Shown here in pieces: positions 18,688-28,227 of a DNA stretch of 64,000 nt. Both the position numbers and the translations under genes were made by a program. The number at the start of each line of letters is the position of its first letter. Position 1 is the first letter of the stretch. The notes below the pieces were generated by a model that saw nothing but the letters and a program-made list of their open reading frames with translations, was not told the DNA's origin and did no database searches. This DNA is from Autumnicola patrickiae (GTDB lineage: Bacteria > Bacteroidota > Bacteroidia > Flavobacteriales > Flavobacteriaceae): NCBI RefSeq assembly GCF_031846525.1, contig NZ_JAVRHM010000003.1:124001-188000 (forward strand), in the 5' to 3' direction.

Positions 18688-20529
18688 ATGCTACAAGGTT
18701 TAGACATTGCCATCATCCTGGCATATCTGGTAGGAACTATTTTAATAGGACTTGCATTACGGAAAAAAGCTCAGAAAAGTAAAGATGATTACCTGCTGGG
18801 CGGGAAAAGCCTTCCCTGGTACATGCTGGGACTTTCAAATGCATCGGGCATGTTCGATATCTCAGGTACTATGTGGCTGGTTACATTAACCTTCGTCTAC
18901 GGTTTTAAAAGTATCTGGATCCCATGGCTCTGGCCGGTCTTTAACCAGGTTTTCCTAATGATCTATTTATCGGCCTGGCTTAGACGATCCAATGTGACCA
19001 CAGGTGCAGAATGGATTCTCTTTCGCTTTAGTAGTGGCAAAGGAGGAAGGCGTTCCCATGCAATTATCGTCGTTTTTGCAATACTTAGTTGTCTTGGATT
19101 CCTTGCTTATGGATTTATCGGACTGGGAAAATTTGTAGAAATCTTTATTCCGTGGGAAATTGTTTCGGCTTATATACCTTTTGATATACCTCCGGCCTAT
19201 ATACCGCATTTTTATGGTACAATTTTCACTCTGTTTGCAGTTTTCTACTCCGTTTTAGGAGGGATGTCCGGTATTGTTTGGACAGACCTGCTTCAATATA
19301 CGATCATGACCGTTTCTTCTATTGCTATTGCTGTAATTGCGTGGCAGGCGGTAGGGGAGAACACCCTTAATGTTCCTGATGGATGGCTTAATCCATTTTT
19401 TAACTGGGAATTAAATATGGATTGGAGCGGTATTATTGATGAAGTAAATACCAAAATTATCTCCGACGGATATTCCCTCTTCGGAATATTTTTTATGCTC
19501 ATGGTCTTTAAAGGAATCCTTGCCAGTATCGCGGGGCCGGCACCTAATTATGATATGCAGAAGATCCTTTCCACCAAATCGCCTCTTGAAGCTGCAAAAA
19601 TGAGTGCGTTTTCGATGTTTGCCCTTATGCCTACCAGGTATTTAATGGTGGGGGGATTTGGGATTCTGGCAGTTCTTTTTTATGATCGACTAGACCTTAC
19701 GACTGCAGGACTCCTGGATTTTGAAAAAGTTCTTCCCGCTTCCATAGAACAATTTGTACCGGTAGGTCTGCTTGGTCTGCTTCTAGCCGGTCTCTTGGCC
19801 GCATTCATGTCCACTTTCGCAGGAACTTTAAATGCTGCCCAGGCATACCTGGTAAATGATATTTACTTAAAATATAAAAATCCTCTAGCCTCTTCATCTA
19901 AGGTTAAGCTGATGAATTATAGCAGCGGGATTGTAGTGGTAATTATTAGTATTATTCTGGGATTTTTTGTTCAGGACGTAAACTCAATATTACAGTGGAT
20001 CGTTTCAGCATTATATGGAAGTTATGTGGTTTCCAACGTACTTAAATGGCACTGGTGGAGATTTAATGGAGAAGGTTATTTTTGGGGAATGCTATCTGGT
20101 ATAATTCCAGCTTTAGTTTTCCCTATTTTCACCGATACCCTTGATCTTTATTACTTCCCGGTAATTTTATTAATATCAATTGCAGGTAGTTTAATAGGAA
20201 CTTATACTGCAGCACCAACAGACGAACAGACACTCATAAATTTTTATAAGCAGACAAGACCATGGGGATTCTGGAAACCAATAAAGGAAAAAGTAAAACA
20301 GGACGATCCCGGGTTTCAGGAAAATAAAGCTTTTGGAAGAGATATGTTTAACGTCCTTATGGGAACTATAGCCCAAACACTTCTTGTTGTAATCCCGTTT
20401 TACATAATTCTGAGGGAAAATGTTCCTCTTATTATCTCTTGTATAATCCTTATCATCAGTGTGATAATTTTAAAGAAAAACTGGTGGGATAAAATTAAAA
20501 CCGAACCAAATATTACCAGAAAAAATTGA
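18688..20529 (+). CDS. Sodium/solute symporter (SSS family), probable disaccharide importer
   Basis: This 613-residue inner-membrane protein has about 14 hydrophobic segments and the layout of the SSS family (SGLT-like): TM1 GLDIAIILAYLVGTILIGLAL, then LLGGKSLPWYMLGLSNASGM and GFLAYGFIGLGKFVEIFIPW. Family members couple sodium uptake to sugar or other solute import. Placement between GH26 and the GH130 phosphorylase makes it the likely importer of mannobiose and mannosyl-glucose for intracellular epimerisation and phosphorolysis. The stop codon region abuts the GH130 start region, indicating one operon. The substrate is inferred from context only. Confidence 0.92.
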   Translation: MLQGLDIAIILAYLVGTILIGLALRKKAQKSKDDYLLGGKSLPWYMLGLSNASGMFDISGTMWLVTLTFVYGFKSIWIPWLWPVFNQVFLMIYLSAWLRRSNVTTGAEWILFRFSSGKGGRRSHAIIVVFAILSCLGFLAYGFIGLGKFVEIFIPWEIVSAYIPFDIPPAYIPHFYGTIFTLFAVFYSVLGGMSGIVWTDLLQYTIMTVSSIAIAVIAWQAVGENTLNVPDGWLNPFFNWELNMDWSGIIDEVNTKIISDGYSLFGIFFMLMVFKGILASIAGPAPNYDMQKILSTKSPLEAAKMSAFSMFALMPTRYLMVGGFGILAVLFYDRLDLTTAGLLDFEKVLPASIEQFVPVGLLGLLLAGLLAAFMSTFAGTLNAAQAYLVNDIYLKYKNPLASSSKVKLMNYSSGIVVVIISIILGFFVQDVNSILQWIVSALYGSYVVSNVLKWHWWRFNGEGYFWGMLSGIIPALVFPIFTDTLDLYYFPVILLISIAGSLIGTYTAAPTDEQTLINFYKQTRPWGFWKPIKEKVKQDDPGFQENKAFGRDMFNVLMGTIAQTLLVVIPFYIILRENVPLIISCIILIISVIILKKNWWDKIKTEPNITRKN

Positions 20530-20537
20530 AGAAAAAG

Positions 20538-21728
20538 ATGACCTTTAAAGATGAAAACAATACTATAAATAAGCTTTCCAACTTTCAAAAGTTGCTGGAA
20601 CGCCATCAAAAGCTAATCGAAAGAGCAAATCATCCGGAAGAAATTTCCAATGGAGTTTATGAGAGGTTTCAATTTCCTGTGATTACAGCAGCACATACGC
20701 CATTAGAGTGGAGATACGACTTTAACCTTGATACTAACCCTTATGGGCTTGAGCGAATCGGGATCAATGCCACCTTTAATCCTGGTGCCATAAAATGGAA
20801 CGATAATTATGTTCTCGCTTTAAGGGTGGAAGGGAATGACAGGAAATCCTTTTTTGCCATTGCCGAAAGTCCTAATGGTGTAGATAATTTTAAGTTTTGG
20901 GAAAAACCTGTAGTTCTTCCGCAAACAGACGAGCCCGATACTAACGTTTATGATATGCGGCTTACGCGTCATAAAGATGGCTGGATTTACGGAGTGTTCT
21001 GTACAGAAAGAAAAGATAAAAACCGTCCTGAAGATACTACTGCGGCGGTGGCCAATGCAGGGATTGCCCGTACTAAGGACCTTGTAAACTGGGAACGTTT
21101 GCCCGATTTAATTTCTAATTCGGGACAACAGCGCAACGTTGTCCTGCATCCTGAATTTGTAGATGGAAAATATGCGCTGTATACCCGTCCGCAGGATGGA
21201 TTTATAGAAGTGGGTAAAGGAGGGGGAATTGGTCTAGGGTATGTGAAGGACCTGAACAACCCTGTGCTGGAAGAGGAAAAAATCATTAATCATAAGGCAT
21301 ATCATACCATTTATGAGATGAAAAACGGCCTTGGCCCTGCACCAATTAAAACAAAAGAAGGCTGGCTGCACCTGGCACATGGTGTGCGTAACACGGCAGG
21401 AGGTCTAAGATATACGCTTTATCTTTTTATGACGGCCCTAGAGGATATTTCTAAGGTGATCCACCAACCTGCAGGTTATTTTATGGCTCCAAATTATACA
21501 GAAACAGTAGGGGACGTTCCTAACGTTCTCTTCGGAAACGGATGGATAAAAGATGAAGATGGTAAGGTTTTTATTTACTACGCATCTTCAGATACGCGCT
21601 CGCATGTTGCAGTATCTTCAGTGGAAAAACTTTTGGATTATGTAAAAAACACGCCTGAAGACGATTTCACTTCAGCCGCTTCCGTAGACAAGATTGTACA
21701 GCGGGTAGACAGAAATAAAACTCTATAA
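20538..21728 (+). CDS. GH130 4-O-beta-D-mannosyl-D-glucose phosphorylase
   Basis: The protein (396 residues from the ATG at 20538) belongs to glycoside hydrolase family 130, five-bladed beta-propeller inverting phosphorylases. Motifs resembling the mannosylglucose phosphorylase subfamily are visible: GINATFNPGAIKW, DEPDTNVYDMRLTRHKDGWIYG (shown in part), NVVLHPEFVDGKYALYTRPQ and GPAPIKTKEGWLHLAHGV. The reaction releases alpha-mannose 1-phosphate and glucose from mannosyl-glucose. It has no signal, so it acts in the cytoplasm, after import by the symporter and epimerisation by the enzyme encoded 2 bases downstream. The frame is open back to a TTG at 20526 overlapping the symporter stop. I prefer the ATG, which has a GAAGAAAA purine stretch before it. 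Confidence 0.92.
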   Translation: MTFKDENNTINKLSNFQKLLERHQKLIERANHPEEISNGVYERFQFPVITAAHTPLEWRYDFNLDTNPYGLERIGINATFNPGAIKWNDNYVLALRVEGNDRKSFFAIAESPNGVDNFKFWEKPVVLPQTDEPDTNVYDMRLTRHKDGWIYGVFCTERKDKNRPEDTTAAVANAGIARTKDLVNWERLPDLISNSGQQRNVVLHPEFVDGKYALYTRPQDGFIEVGKGGGIGLGYVKDLNNPVLEEEKIINHKAYHTIYEMKNGLGPAPIKTKEGWLHLAHGVRNTAGGLRYTLYLFMTALEDISKVIHQPAGYFMAPNYTETVGDVPNVLFGNGWIKDEDGKVFIYYASSDTRSHVAVSSVEKLLDYVKNTPEDDFTSAASVDKIVQRVDRNKTL

Positions 21729-21730
21729 AA

Positions 21731-22918
21731 ATGCAACTTAATTCCCACAAAGACTTTAGGAACGAGTTATCGGCAGAACTGGACAATATTTTGGGTTACT
21801 GGAAAAGGTTCAGTCCCGACGATGAACATGGTGGTTTTGTAGGCTGTCGTGATCACTACAACAAGCTTATTCTTAAAGCTAATAAAGGAATTATTCTAAA
21901 CACACGTCTTCTCTGGACCTTTTCGGCGATAGGAAACTTTAGGCAGGACAAAAGCACAGTTGAACTTGCAACAAGAGCTTATAAATATCTGAAGGATTAT
22001 TTTCAGGACAAGAAAAACGGAGGCGTGTTTTGGGAACTGGATTATACAGGGAAGCCGGTAAATACCAGGAAACAAATATACGCCCAGGCTTTTGCTGTTT
22101 ACGCTTTGTCTGAATATTACAAACTCACTAAGGAAGAGGAAGTTAAAAACTGGGCTGTTTCTCTATTCGAACTTATTGAAGAGCATGGGAGAGATAGAAA
22201 GAATAACGGATATCTAGAAGCTTTTCAGCAGGATTGGTCACCAATTGAAGATATGCGTTTAAGCGAAAAAGAAGACAACTCTGCTAAAACCATGAATACA
22301 CATCTTCATATTCTTGAGGCTTATACCACCTTGTATCAGATTACCAAAGAGGAAAAAGTTAGGGAAGCTTTACATAATCTGTCAATTCTTTTTCTTGAAA
22401 AATTTTATGCTGAAGAAATTCAGCATTTTCACCTGTTTTTCGATGTAAAGTGGAACAGAACAAACAATATTGTTTCCTATGGGCACGACATCGAAGCAGT
22501 TTGGCTCATAATTGAAGCGGTAAGAACATTAAACGATACCGATCTTCTTAAAAAAGCAAATAGAGTGGCTGTTGATGTAGCAGAAACTTTTCTGAAAGAA
22601 GGATATGTAAAAGGAGCGGGAGTACTGAACGAAAAGAACCTGGATACGGGGAACCTTGATACCGACAGGCACTGGTGGCCACAGGTGGAGGCAATGGTAG
22701 GTTTGGATTTTGCCTTCAGAATAACCAATGAAAATGAATTTCAGGAGGCAATATCCGATATTTGGGAGTACACTAAATCGCAAATTATAGACAGGGAAAA
22801 CGGAGAGTGGCATTTTCGTTTAAACAAGAATAATGAACCCTACACAAAAGAGGATAAATTGAGCATGTGGAAAGCGCCGTATCACAATTCAAGGGCGTGC
22901 ATGATGTTATTAAAATAA
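21731..22918 (+). CDS. Cytoplasmic AGE-family 2-epimerase (cellobiose/mannobiose 2-epimerase)
   Basis: This 395-residue protein has the (alpha/alpha)6-barrel of the N-acylglucosamine 2-epimerase family, with His252 and Glu255 in GHDIEAVWL and His385 in WKAPYHNSRA, the catalytic pattern of cellobiose 2-epimerases. It has no export signal. Directly after GH130 in the same operon, it most likely converts beta-1,4-mannobiose to mannosyl-glucose, the substrate of the phosphorylase, as in the known epimerase-phosphorylase mannan pathway. It is a paralogue of the exported enzyme encoded at 4082, with the same motif order but clearly diverged sequence. Confidence 0.93.
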   Translation: MQLNSHKDFRNELSAELDNILGYWKRFSPDDEHGGFVGCRDHYNKLILKANKGIILNTRLLWTFSAIGNFRQDKSTVELATRAYKYLKDYFQDKKNGGVFWELDYTGKPVNTRKQIYAQAFAVYALSEYYKLTKEEEVKNWAVSLFELIEEHGRDRKNNGYLEAFQQDWSPIEDMRLSEKEDNSAKTMNTHLHILEAYTTLYQITKEEKVREALHNLSILFLEKFYAEEIQHFHLFFDVKWNRTNNIVSYGHDIEAVWLIIEAVRTLNDTDLLKKANRVAVDVAETFLKEGYVKGAGVLNEKNLDTGNLDTDRHWWPQVEAMVGLDFAFRITNENEFQEAISDIWEYTKSQIIDRENGEWHFRLNKNNEPYTKEDKLSMWKAPYHNSRACMMLLK

Positions 22919-22924
22919 AAAATT

Positions 22925-24217
22925 ATGAAAAAGCTTAGTTACTTATTGTTATTGTTCGTCTTTATAATTACTACTGCTTGCAGTGATGACGATAGTTTTG
23001 ATGAACCGGATACGGTTGAAGAAACACCCGAAGAAGTTCCGGAAGAACCTACAGAACCTGAAGCTCCCGAAGAAACACCCGAAGATGAGGATCAGCAGAC
23101 TTATGCTTTTACTCCCGGGGAGGCCAGGAGCTATATAGTAGATGGATCGGCTTCAGAAGAAACTGTGGCATTATTTTATCACTTGAAAGCAATTTCCGAT
23201 TCCCGGTTTATCATAGGCCAGCAGGATGCTTTTAATGCTTTTTATAATGATGATTCCGGAGAATCCGATATGAAAAAGCTAACCGGAAGCGATCCCGGGA
23301 TGCTCGGCTCAGATTTCATGTTTATAACAGATGATTCCAATAACGGGGAGGCCGGTAACTGGTTCTACCAACAGGAACAACAAATTATTCAGGACGCTAT
23401 CGAAGCTTACGACAAAGGCATGGTGAATGCTTTTAGCTGGCACCTGCGTGAACCTTATGAAGGGGATCATTTTTATACCAGTGAAATGACTGCCTTTCAA
23501 AAAGAAAATGCTTTTAGAAGTATAATGGAAGGAGGTGCCAATCATGAATATTATAAGGAAAAGCTTCAAAAAGTAGCAGAGGTGGTGAAAAACATGAGAG
23601 GAAGCGACGGTGTTCTTGTACCGGTGATTTTTAGACCCTTCCACGAATTCGATGGTGATTTTTTCTGGTGGGGAGCACCTTATTCCACACCGGCAGAGTA
23701 TAAGGAGGTTTGGAGATTTACCGTTACTTACCTCAGGGATGAGATGAATGTCCATAATTTACTGTACGCTTTCTCACCAGATAATAGCTATACCAGCAAA
23801 AGCGCCTATTTGAGTCGGTATCCCGGAGACGAATATGTGGATATTCTGGGTATGGATAACTACGGAGATCTTGCAGCGCAGGACGGCTCTGGTGTGGCAA
23901 CCGCAAACCAAAAGCTAAAAGTTGTTTCAGATCTTGCGAAGGAAAAAAATAAAGTGGCAGCTTTAACCGAAACAGGTTATTTTGTAGATGCACAAAACCC
24001 ACTGCCTCCCAATTTTTATTCTGAAAATATTTACAAAGTCATTACAGAAAATGATGTGAATATCGGCTTTATAATGTTCTGGCAAAATTACTCCGACTCG
24101 TATACTGTCCCTGTTCCGGGAGTAGAAGGGGAGGATGATTTCGTCGAGTTCGTTGATAAAGAGGAAGCGCTTTTATTAGAAGATCTCCCATCATTGTACG
24201 AGCTACCTGCTAATTAG
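22925..24217 (+). CDS. GH26 beta-mannanase-type surface lipoprotein with acidic linker
   Basis: The 430-residue lipoprotein has lipobox TTAC (Cys19) followed by SDDDSFDEPD, a strong surface-export-type acidic signal, then a Glu/Pro-rich linker to about residue 58 and a GH26 domain (about 65-425). The acid/base is Glu241 in FRPFHEFDGDFFWWG and the nucleophile is Glu349 in AALTETGYF. The acid/base motif reads HEFDG instead of the HEMNG of the other two GH26 proteins here, so substrate binding near the catalytic centre may differ. Probable role: first attack on polymeric mannan at the cell surface. It follows the epimerase by 6 bases in the plus-strand operon. Confidence 0.9.
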   Translation: MKKLSYLLLLFVFIITTACSDDDSFDEPDTVEETPEEVPEEPTEPEAPEETPEDEDQQTYAFTPGEARSYIVDGSASEETVALFYHLKAISDSRFIIGQQDAFNAFYNDDSGESDMKKLTGSDPGMLGSDFMFITDDSNNGEAGNWFYQQEQQIIQDAIEAYDKGMVNAFSWHLREPYEGDHFYTSEMTAFQKENAFRSIMEGGANHEYYKEKLQKVAEVVKNMRGSDGVLVPVIFRPFHEFDGDFFWWGAPYSTPAEYKEVWRFTVTYLRDEMNVHNLLYAFSPDNSYTSKSAYLSRYPGDEYVDILGMDNYGDLAAQDGSGVATANQKLKVVSDLAKEKNKVAALTETGYFVDAQNPLPPNFYSENIYKVITENDVNIGFIMFWQNYSDSYTVPVPGVEGEDDFVEFVDKEEALLLEDLPSLYELPAN

Positions 24218-24312
24218 GACTAGTTGATTTTTATTAAACAAGAATATCTGGCAGGGACAATTCGCTTTGCAACTTATATAAGACTAACTAATCGAATTAA
24301 ATTAATAATAGG

Positions 24313-26619
24313 ATGATAAGAACAGCACGTTATTCACTGGCCGTTATTGCCGCAATTGGAATGTTAAGTTTCAGCGGTAACGACAGAAGACTAAACCAAT
24401 CTATGGAAACTTTAGAAACCGACAGTATTAAGGAAAAGGTAGATTCTTTGTTAAACCTGATGACCCTGGAAGAAAAAGTGGGGCAAATGAACCAATATAA
24501 CGGATTTTGGGAAGTCACAGGCCCGGCTCCCGAAGGCGGGAGTGCAGAACTTAAATATGAGCATTTGCGCAGTGGCCTGGTTGGATCTATGTTAACCGTT
24601 CGCGGAGTGGAACAGGTTAGAGCGGTTCAAAAAATCGTAGTTGAAGAAACCAGATTGGGAATTCCGCTAATCATTGGTTTTGATGTAATTCACGGTTATA
24701 AAACATTAAGTCCGATTCCTTTGGCAGAATCGGCGAGTTGGGATATTGAAGCGATCAGGAAATCGGCTGAGGTTGCAGCTGCCGAAGCTGCAGCTTCCGG
24801 GATCAATTGGACTTTTGCGCCAATGGTCGATATCTCCCGGGATGCACGTTGGGGCCGGGTGATGGAAGGAGGAGGAGAAGATCCTTACCTGGGCAGTAAA
24901 ATTGCTGTAGCCAGGGTGAAAGGCTTTCAGGGTGAAGATCTGTCACACCCGCTTACCATTGCCGCAACGGCTAAACATTTTGCCGGATATGGTTTTGCTG
25001 AAGCCGGAAAAGAATACAACAAAGCAGATATCGGTTCACTAACACTTCACAACATTGTACTGCCGCCTTTTAAAGCTGCGGAAGAGGCCGGAGTAAGGTC
25101 TTTTATGAATGGCTTTAACGAACTGAATGGAGTGCCTGTCACAGGAAGTGAATATCTTCTAAGGGACATTCTTAAAGACAAATGGGGCTTTGAAGGCTTT
25201 GTAATTTCAGATTATGCCTCTATTGAAGAAATGGCAATGCATGGATTTGTAAAAAACGAAAAGATGGCTGCTAAAAAAGCTGTACAGGCGGGTGTAGATA
25301 TGGATATGGAATCCTATTCTTATGTGAATGAACTGGTAGCACTGGTAAATGAAGGTCAGGTGGATGAAGCACTTATCGATGATGCGGTTAGAAGAATTTT
25401 GCGGGTAAAATTTGAACTGGGATTGTTTGAAGATCCTTATAGATATCTTGATGAGGAAAGAGAGCAGCAAATCATTGGAAGCAAAGAGAACCACGATGCC
25501 GTTCTTGATATGGCCAAAAAATCCATAGTGCTGCTGAAAAATGAAAATGATATTTTACCTCTGAAGAAAAAAGGTGAGAATATCGCCCTAATTGGTCCGC
25601 TCGCGAACGATAAAAACAGTCCGTTAGGAAGCTGGAGAATAGCATCAGACGATAATACTGCTGTTTCGGTTTTAGAAGGAATGCAAAAGTATGAAGGCAA
25701 TAATCTTGTTTTTGAAAAAGGAGCAGACCTGGTAACCGGAACAGTAACATTTATTAACGAACTCAATTTTAATACCACAGATAAAACCGGATTTGATGCT
25801 GCTATAGAGGCGGCAAAAAATGCAGATGTGGTGGTAATGGTGCTTGGAGAGCATGGGTTCCAGAGTGGAGAGGGCAGGAGCCGTACCAACCTCGATCTTC
25901 CCGGAGTGCAGCAGGAATTAATGGAAAAAGTTCACGAGGTAAACAAGAATATCGTTCTTGTTCTGAACAACGGTCGTCCTTTGGCAATTGAATGGGCAGT
26001 AGAAAATATCCCGGCAATCGTTGAAGCATGGCATTTGGGTACAGAAACCGGAAATGCAGTGGCTCAGGTTCTTTACGGCGATTATAATCCCAGCGGAAAA
26101 TTACCTATGACGTTTCCACGAAATATCGGCCAGACCCCAATTTACTACAACCACGGAAATACCGGGAGACCTGAAGCAACCGGCGACGGAATGGTTTTCT
26201 GGTCACACTATATGGATGTTGAAAATACGCCGCTTTATCCATTTGGATTCGGTTTAAGTTATACCGACTTTAGTTATGATAATCTGAAGCTGGACAAAAA
26301 AGAAGTACCAGCTTCCGGAGAACTTAATATTTCTGTTGAAGTGACCAATCGGGGAGATTACGACGGGAAAGAAGTGGTTCAGCTTTACATAAGGGACTTG
26401 TATGCCAGTGTGATAAGGCCGGTAAAAGAACTGAAGGGTTTTGAATTAGTTGAAATTGCCAAAGGAGAAACAAAAACAGTGAATTTCACCCTTACCGAAA
26501 AAGAATTGGGTTTCTATAATGCCCAGGGAGAATATGTTGTGGAGCCTGGAGAATTCCAAATACTCGTAGGAGGAAATTCTGTAGAAGGACTACAGGCTTC
26601 TTTCGATTTAATTGAATAA
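24313..26619 (+). CDS. GH3 beta-glucosidase-type enzyme, exported
   Basis: This 768-residue protein has an N-terminal hydrophobic leader, a GH3 TIM barrel (about 45-380), the alpha/beta second domain (about 400-620, with the KHFAGYG strand in the barrel and GEHGFQSGEGRSR in domain two) and a C-terminal fibronectin-III-like domain (about 660-765). The nucleophile is Asp300 in GFEGFVISDYAS. BglX-like enzymes of this length are periplasmic beta-glucosidases, here probably removing terminal glucose from glucomannan oligosaccharides. A 95-base gap separates it from the GH26 gene, and a hairpin terminator follows. GH3 also includes beta-xylosidases, so the exact activity is inferred from context. 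Confidence 0.9.
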   Translation: MIRTARYSLAVIAAIGMLSFSGNDRRLNQSMETLETDSIKEKVDSLLNLMTLEEKVGQMNQYNGFWEVTGPAPEGGSAELKYEHLRSGLVGSMLTVRGVEQVRAVQKIVVEETRLGIPLIIGFDVIHGYKTLSPIPLAESASWDIEAIRKSAEVAAAEAAASGINWTFAPMVDISRDARWGRVMEGGGEDPYLGSKIAVARVKGFQGEDLSHPLTIAATAKHFAGYGFAEAGKEYNKADIGSLTLHNIVLPPFKAAEEAGVRSFMNGFNELNGVPVTGSEYLLRDILKDKWGFEGFVISDYASIEEMAMHGFVKNEKMAAKKAVQAGVDMDMESYSYVNELVALVNEGQVDEALIDDAVRRILRVKFELGLFEDPYRYLDEEREQQIIGSKENHDAVLDMAKKSIVLLKNENDILPLKKKGENIALIGPLANDKNSPLGSWRIASDDNTAVSVLEGMQKYEGNNLVFEKGADLVTGTVTFINELNFNTTDKTGFDAAIEAAKNADVVVMVLGEHGFQSGEGRSRTNLDLPGVQQELMEKVHEVNKNIVLVLNNGRPLAIEWAVENIPAIVEAWHLGTETGNAVAQVLYGDYNPSGKLPMTFPRNIGQTPIYYNHGNTGRPEATGDGMVFWSHYMDVENTPLYPFGFGLSYTDFSYDNLKLDKKEVPASGELNISVEVTNRGDYDGKEVVQLYIRDLYASVIRPVKELKGFELVEIAKGETKTVNFTLTEKELGFYNAQGEYVVEPGEFQILVGGNSVEGLQASFDLIE

Positions 26620-26640
26620 CCAGGTTATTTATTTTTAAAA

Positions 26641-26674
26641 ACAAACTCCTGTGTCAATGATGCAGGAGTTTTGT
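26641..26674. terminator. Hairpin terminator after GH3
   Basis: ACAAACTCCTG (26641-26651) pairs with CAGGAGTTTTGT (26663-26674) around an 11-base loop, and T-rich sequence follows. It ends the plus-strand arm. A-rich sequence on its other side could also serve the convergent esterase operon. The remaining bases to 26847 hold no supported gene. Confidence 0.75.
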
Positions 26675-26847
26675 TTTATAGACGTCTTCTGCTTTTTAAA
26701 ACAAGCAGAACAGGCAGGCAGAGCTTGTCGCAGCCTCTCTTCAACTTTATCCACAGTTTCATGCGAAATGAAGGCCGATAATTGGCAAAAAACGATGCTG
26801 CCTTTTGCAGCGTAGCGCTCTTTGCTCTTTTCTCCGGTTGAAAATTG

Positions 26848-28227
26848 CTATAATTCTTCCTTAAAACTAGATACAGGCAGTCCTGCTTCATTAAAAACAT
26901 TTGAAGTACTCGTATTTCCCCAGGAAAACCTAACCTGTTTTGGTTCTTTTACTTTATTCGTCTTTAAAATAATAGTGTTGCCTTCAATTTTTACGTTGGC
27001 AGGATGAAATTGACCATTTTCACCGGCAAGTTCAAATTGTGACTTCTTATTTGCCTTGTCAAAATTTAATTTTTCAGCATGTTCAAAGTAAATAGTGACT
27101 TTATTGCCTTCTTTTTCTGCTTTTTGGAATTGTGGAGCATAAGCGTTATCAACTTCTTTTCCATAGTGATCTGCAAGTGCGAGATTGGCAAACCTTAATC
27201 CTACATCCAGCTTATTCCGAGGGTGGATATCCTTAATATTTCCAATATCGCTGGTCATGATCATCTCGGTTTTTGGCAATTTTCGCACTTTGCGCTGTGC
27301 ATCTCGTATTTCCACACCGGAAAAATTATCTCCGTATTCATAAGGTGCTATTTGAGCATAGTAGAAAGGAAACTCTGTTCCCCATTGCTCTCGCCAGCTT
27401 CTAATTAATGTAGAAAAAATCTGCTCATAATAATCGGAATTACTGGTGTTGGACTCTCCCTGATACCATAAAACCCCCTGAATTTTAAACCGAACAAGAG
27501 GAGCAATCATCGCGTTGTACAAAAGTCCGGGTTCGTTTGGTCCCCAACGTTCATCGGGAAGCATTTTGGCTGCTTTTGCAAGGCTGTCGTTACTTGCAAT
27601 TGCTTCTGCAGGAATCCAGACTTCAGCAGGAGTACCACCCCAACTCGAATTGATCAGCCCTACAGGCACGCCAAGTTCCTCCTGAAGTTTTTTTCCGAAG
27701 AAATAAGCCACGGCACTAAAATTTTTCATCGTCTCCGGCGTGCTCTGCACCCAGCTGCCATCCAAATCCTGCTGCGGATTCCCTGCAGTGCGATGGGCTA
27801 CAGAAAAGAACCTGATTTGATCGTTTTCTGCTCCTGCAATAGCTTCTTCAGCATTTGTGATGCCTGCGCCCGCGCTCCATTCCATATTCGATTGTCCTGA
27901 AACCAGCCAGACTTCGCCTAAAAGTACATTCTTAAGTTTTACCTCGTTATATCCTGAAATTGTTATTTCCTGGCTGCCTCTTACGTCTGGAGTGGAGAGA
28001 ATGAGCTGCCAATTGCCATTTCTATCGGCTTTCGTACTAATTTCTTTATTGCTCCAGCTTGTGCTTAACCGGATCTTCTCACCCGGCTTTGCCCATCCCC
28101 AGATTTTTACCTCGGAATTGCGCTGCAATACCATATTATCTGAAAATATTTCCGGAAGGCTGATATTTGCAAAATTAGGGACACTACTCAGGGTGAAAAG
28201 CAGAAAAAAAAAGAATTTCAGTTTCAT
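26848..28227 (-). CDS. SASA-type (sialate O-acetylesterase-like) carbohydrate esterase
   Basis: The 459-residue protein has a signal peptide (cleavage near NFA, residue 20), a small beta domain and an SGNH-hydrolase core of the sialate O-acetylesterase family. The catalytic Ser113 lies in VSGQSNMEW, and Asp333/His335 lie in IKDIHPRNK. WYQGESN is the block that supplies the oxyanion Asn/Gly. The family includes broad O-acetylesterases that work on hemicelluloses, so here it probably removes acetyl groups from glucomannan oligosaccharides in the periplasm. Its ATG overlaps the stop of the CE2-like gene by one base, so both are co-transcribed. True sialic acid specificity is unlikely in this setting. 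Confidence 0.85.
   Translation of the reverse strand: MKLKFFFFLLFTLSSVPNFANISLPEIFSDNMVLQRNSEVKIWGWAKPGEKIRLSTSWSNKEISTKADRNGNWQLILSTPDVRGSQEITISGYNEVKLKNVLLGEVWLVSGQSNMEWSAGAGITNAEEAIAGAENDQIRFFSVAHRTAGNPQQDLDGSWVQSTPETMKNFSAVAYFFGKKLQEELGVPVGLINSSWGGTPAEVWIPAEAIASNDSLAKAAKMLPDERWGPNEPGLLYNAMIAPLVRFKIQGVLWYQGESNTSNSDYYEQIFSTLIRSWREQWGTEFPFYYAQIAPYEYGDNFSGVEIRDAQRKVRKLPKTEMIMTSDIGNIKDIHPRNKLDVGLRFANLALADHYGKEVDNAYAPQFQKAEKEGNKVTIYFEHAEKLNFDKANKKSQFELAGENGQFHPANVKIEGNTIILKTNKVKEPKQVRFSWGNTSTSNVFNEAGLPVSSFKEEL

Noticed and set aside
26676..26900. A 74-codon minus-strand frame and a small GCTGC/GCAGC hairpin after GH3
   Set aside because: The frame overlaps the end of the SASA gene, is rich in Lys/Arg/Leu without domain-like pattern, and crosses the region after a clear terminator. 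It resembles a translated intergenic repeat rather than a gene.
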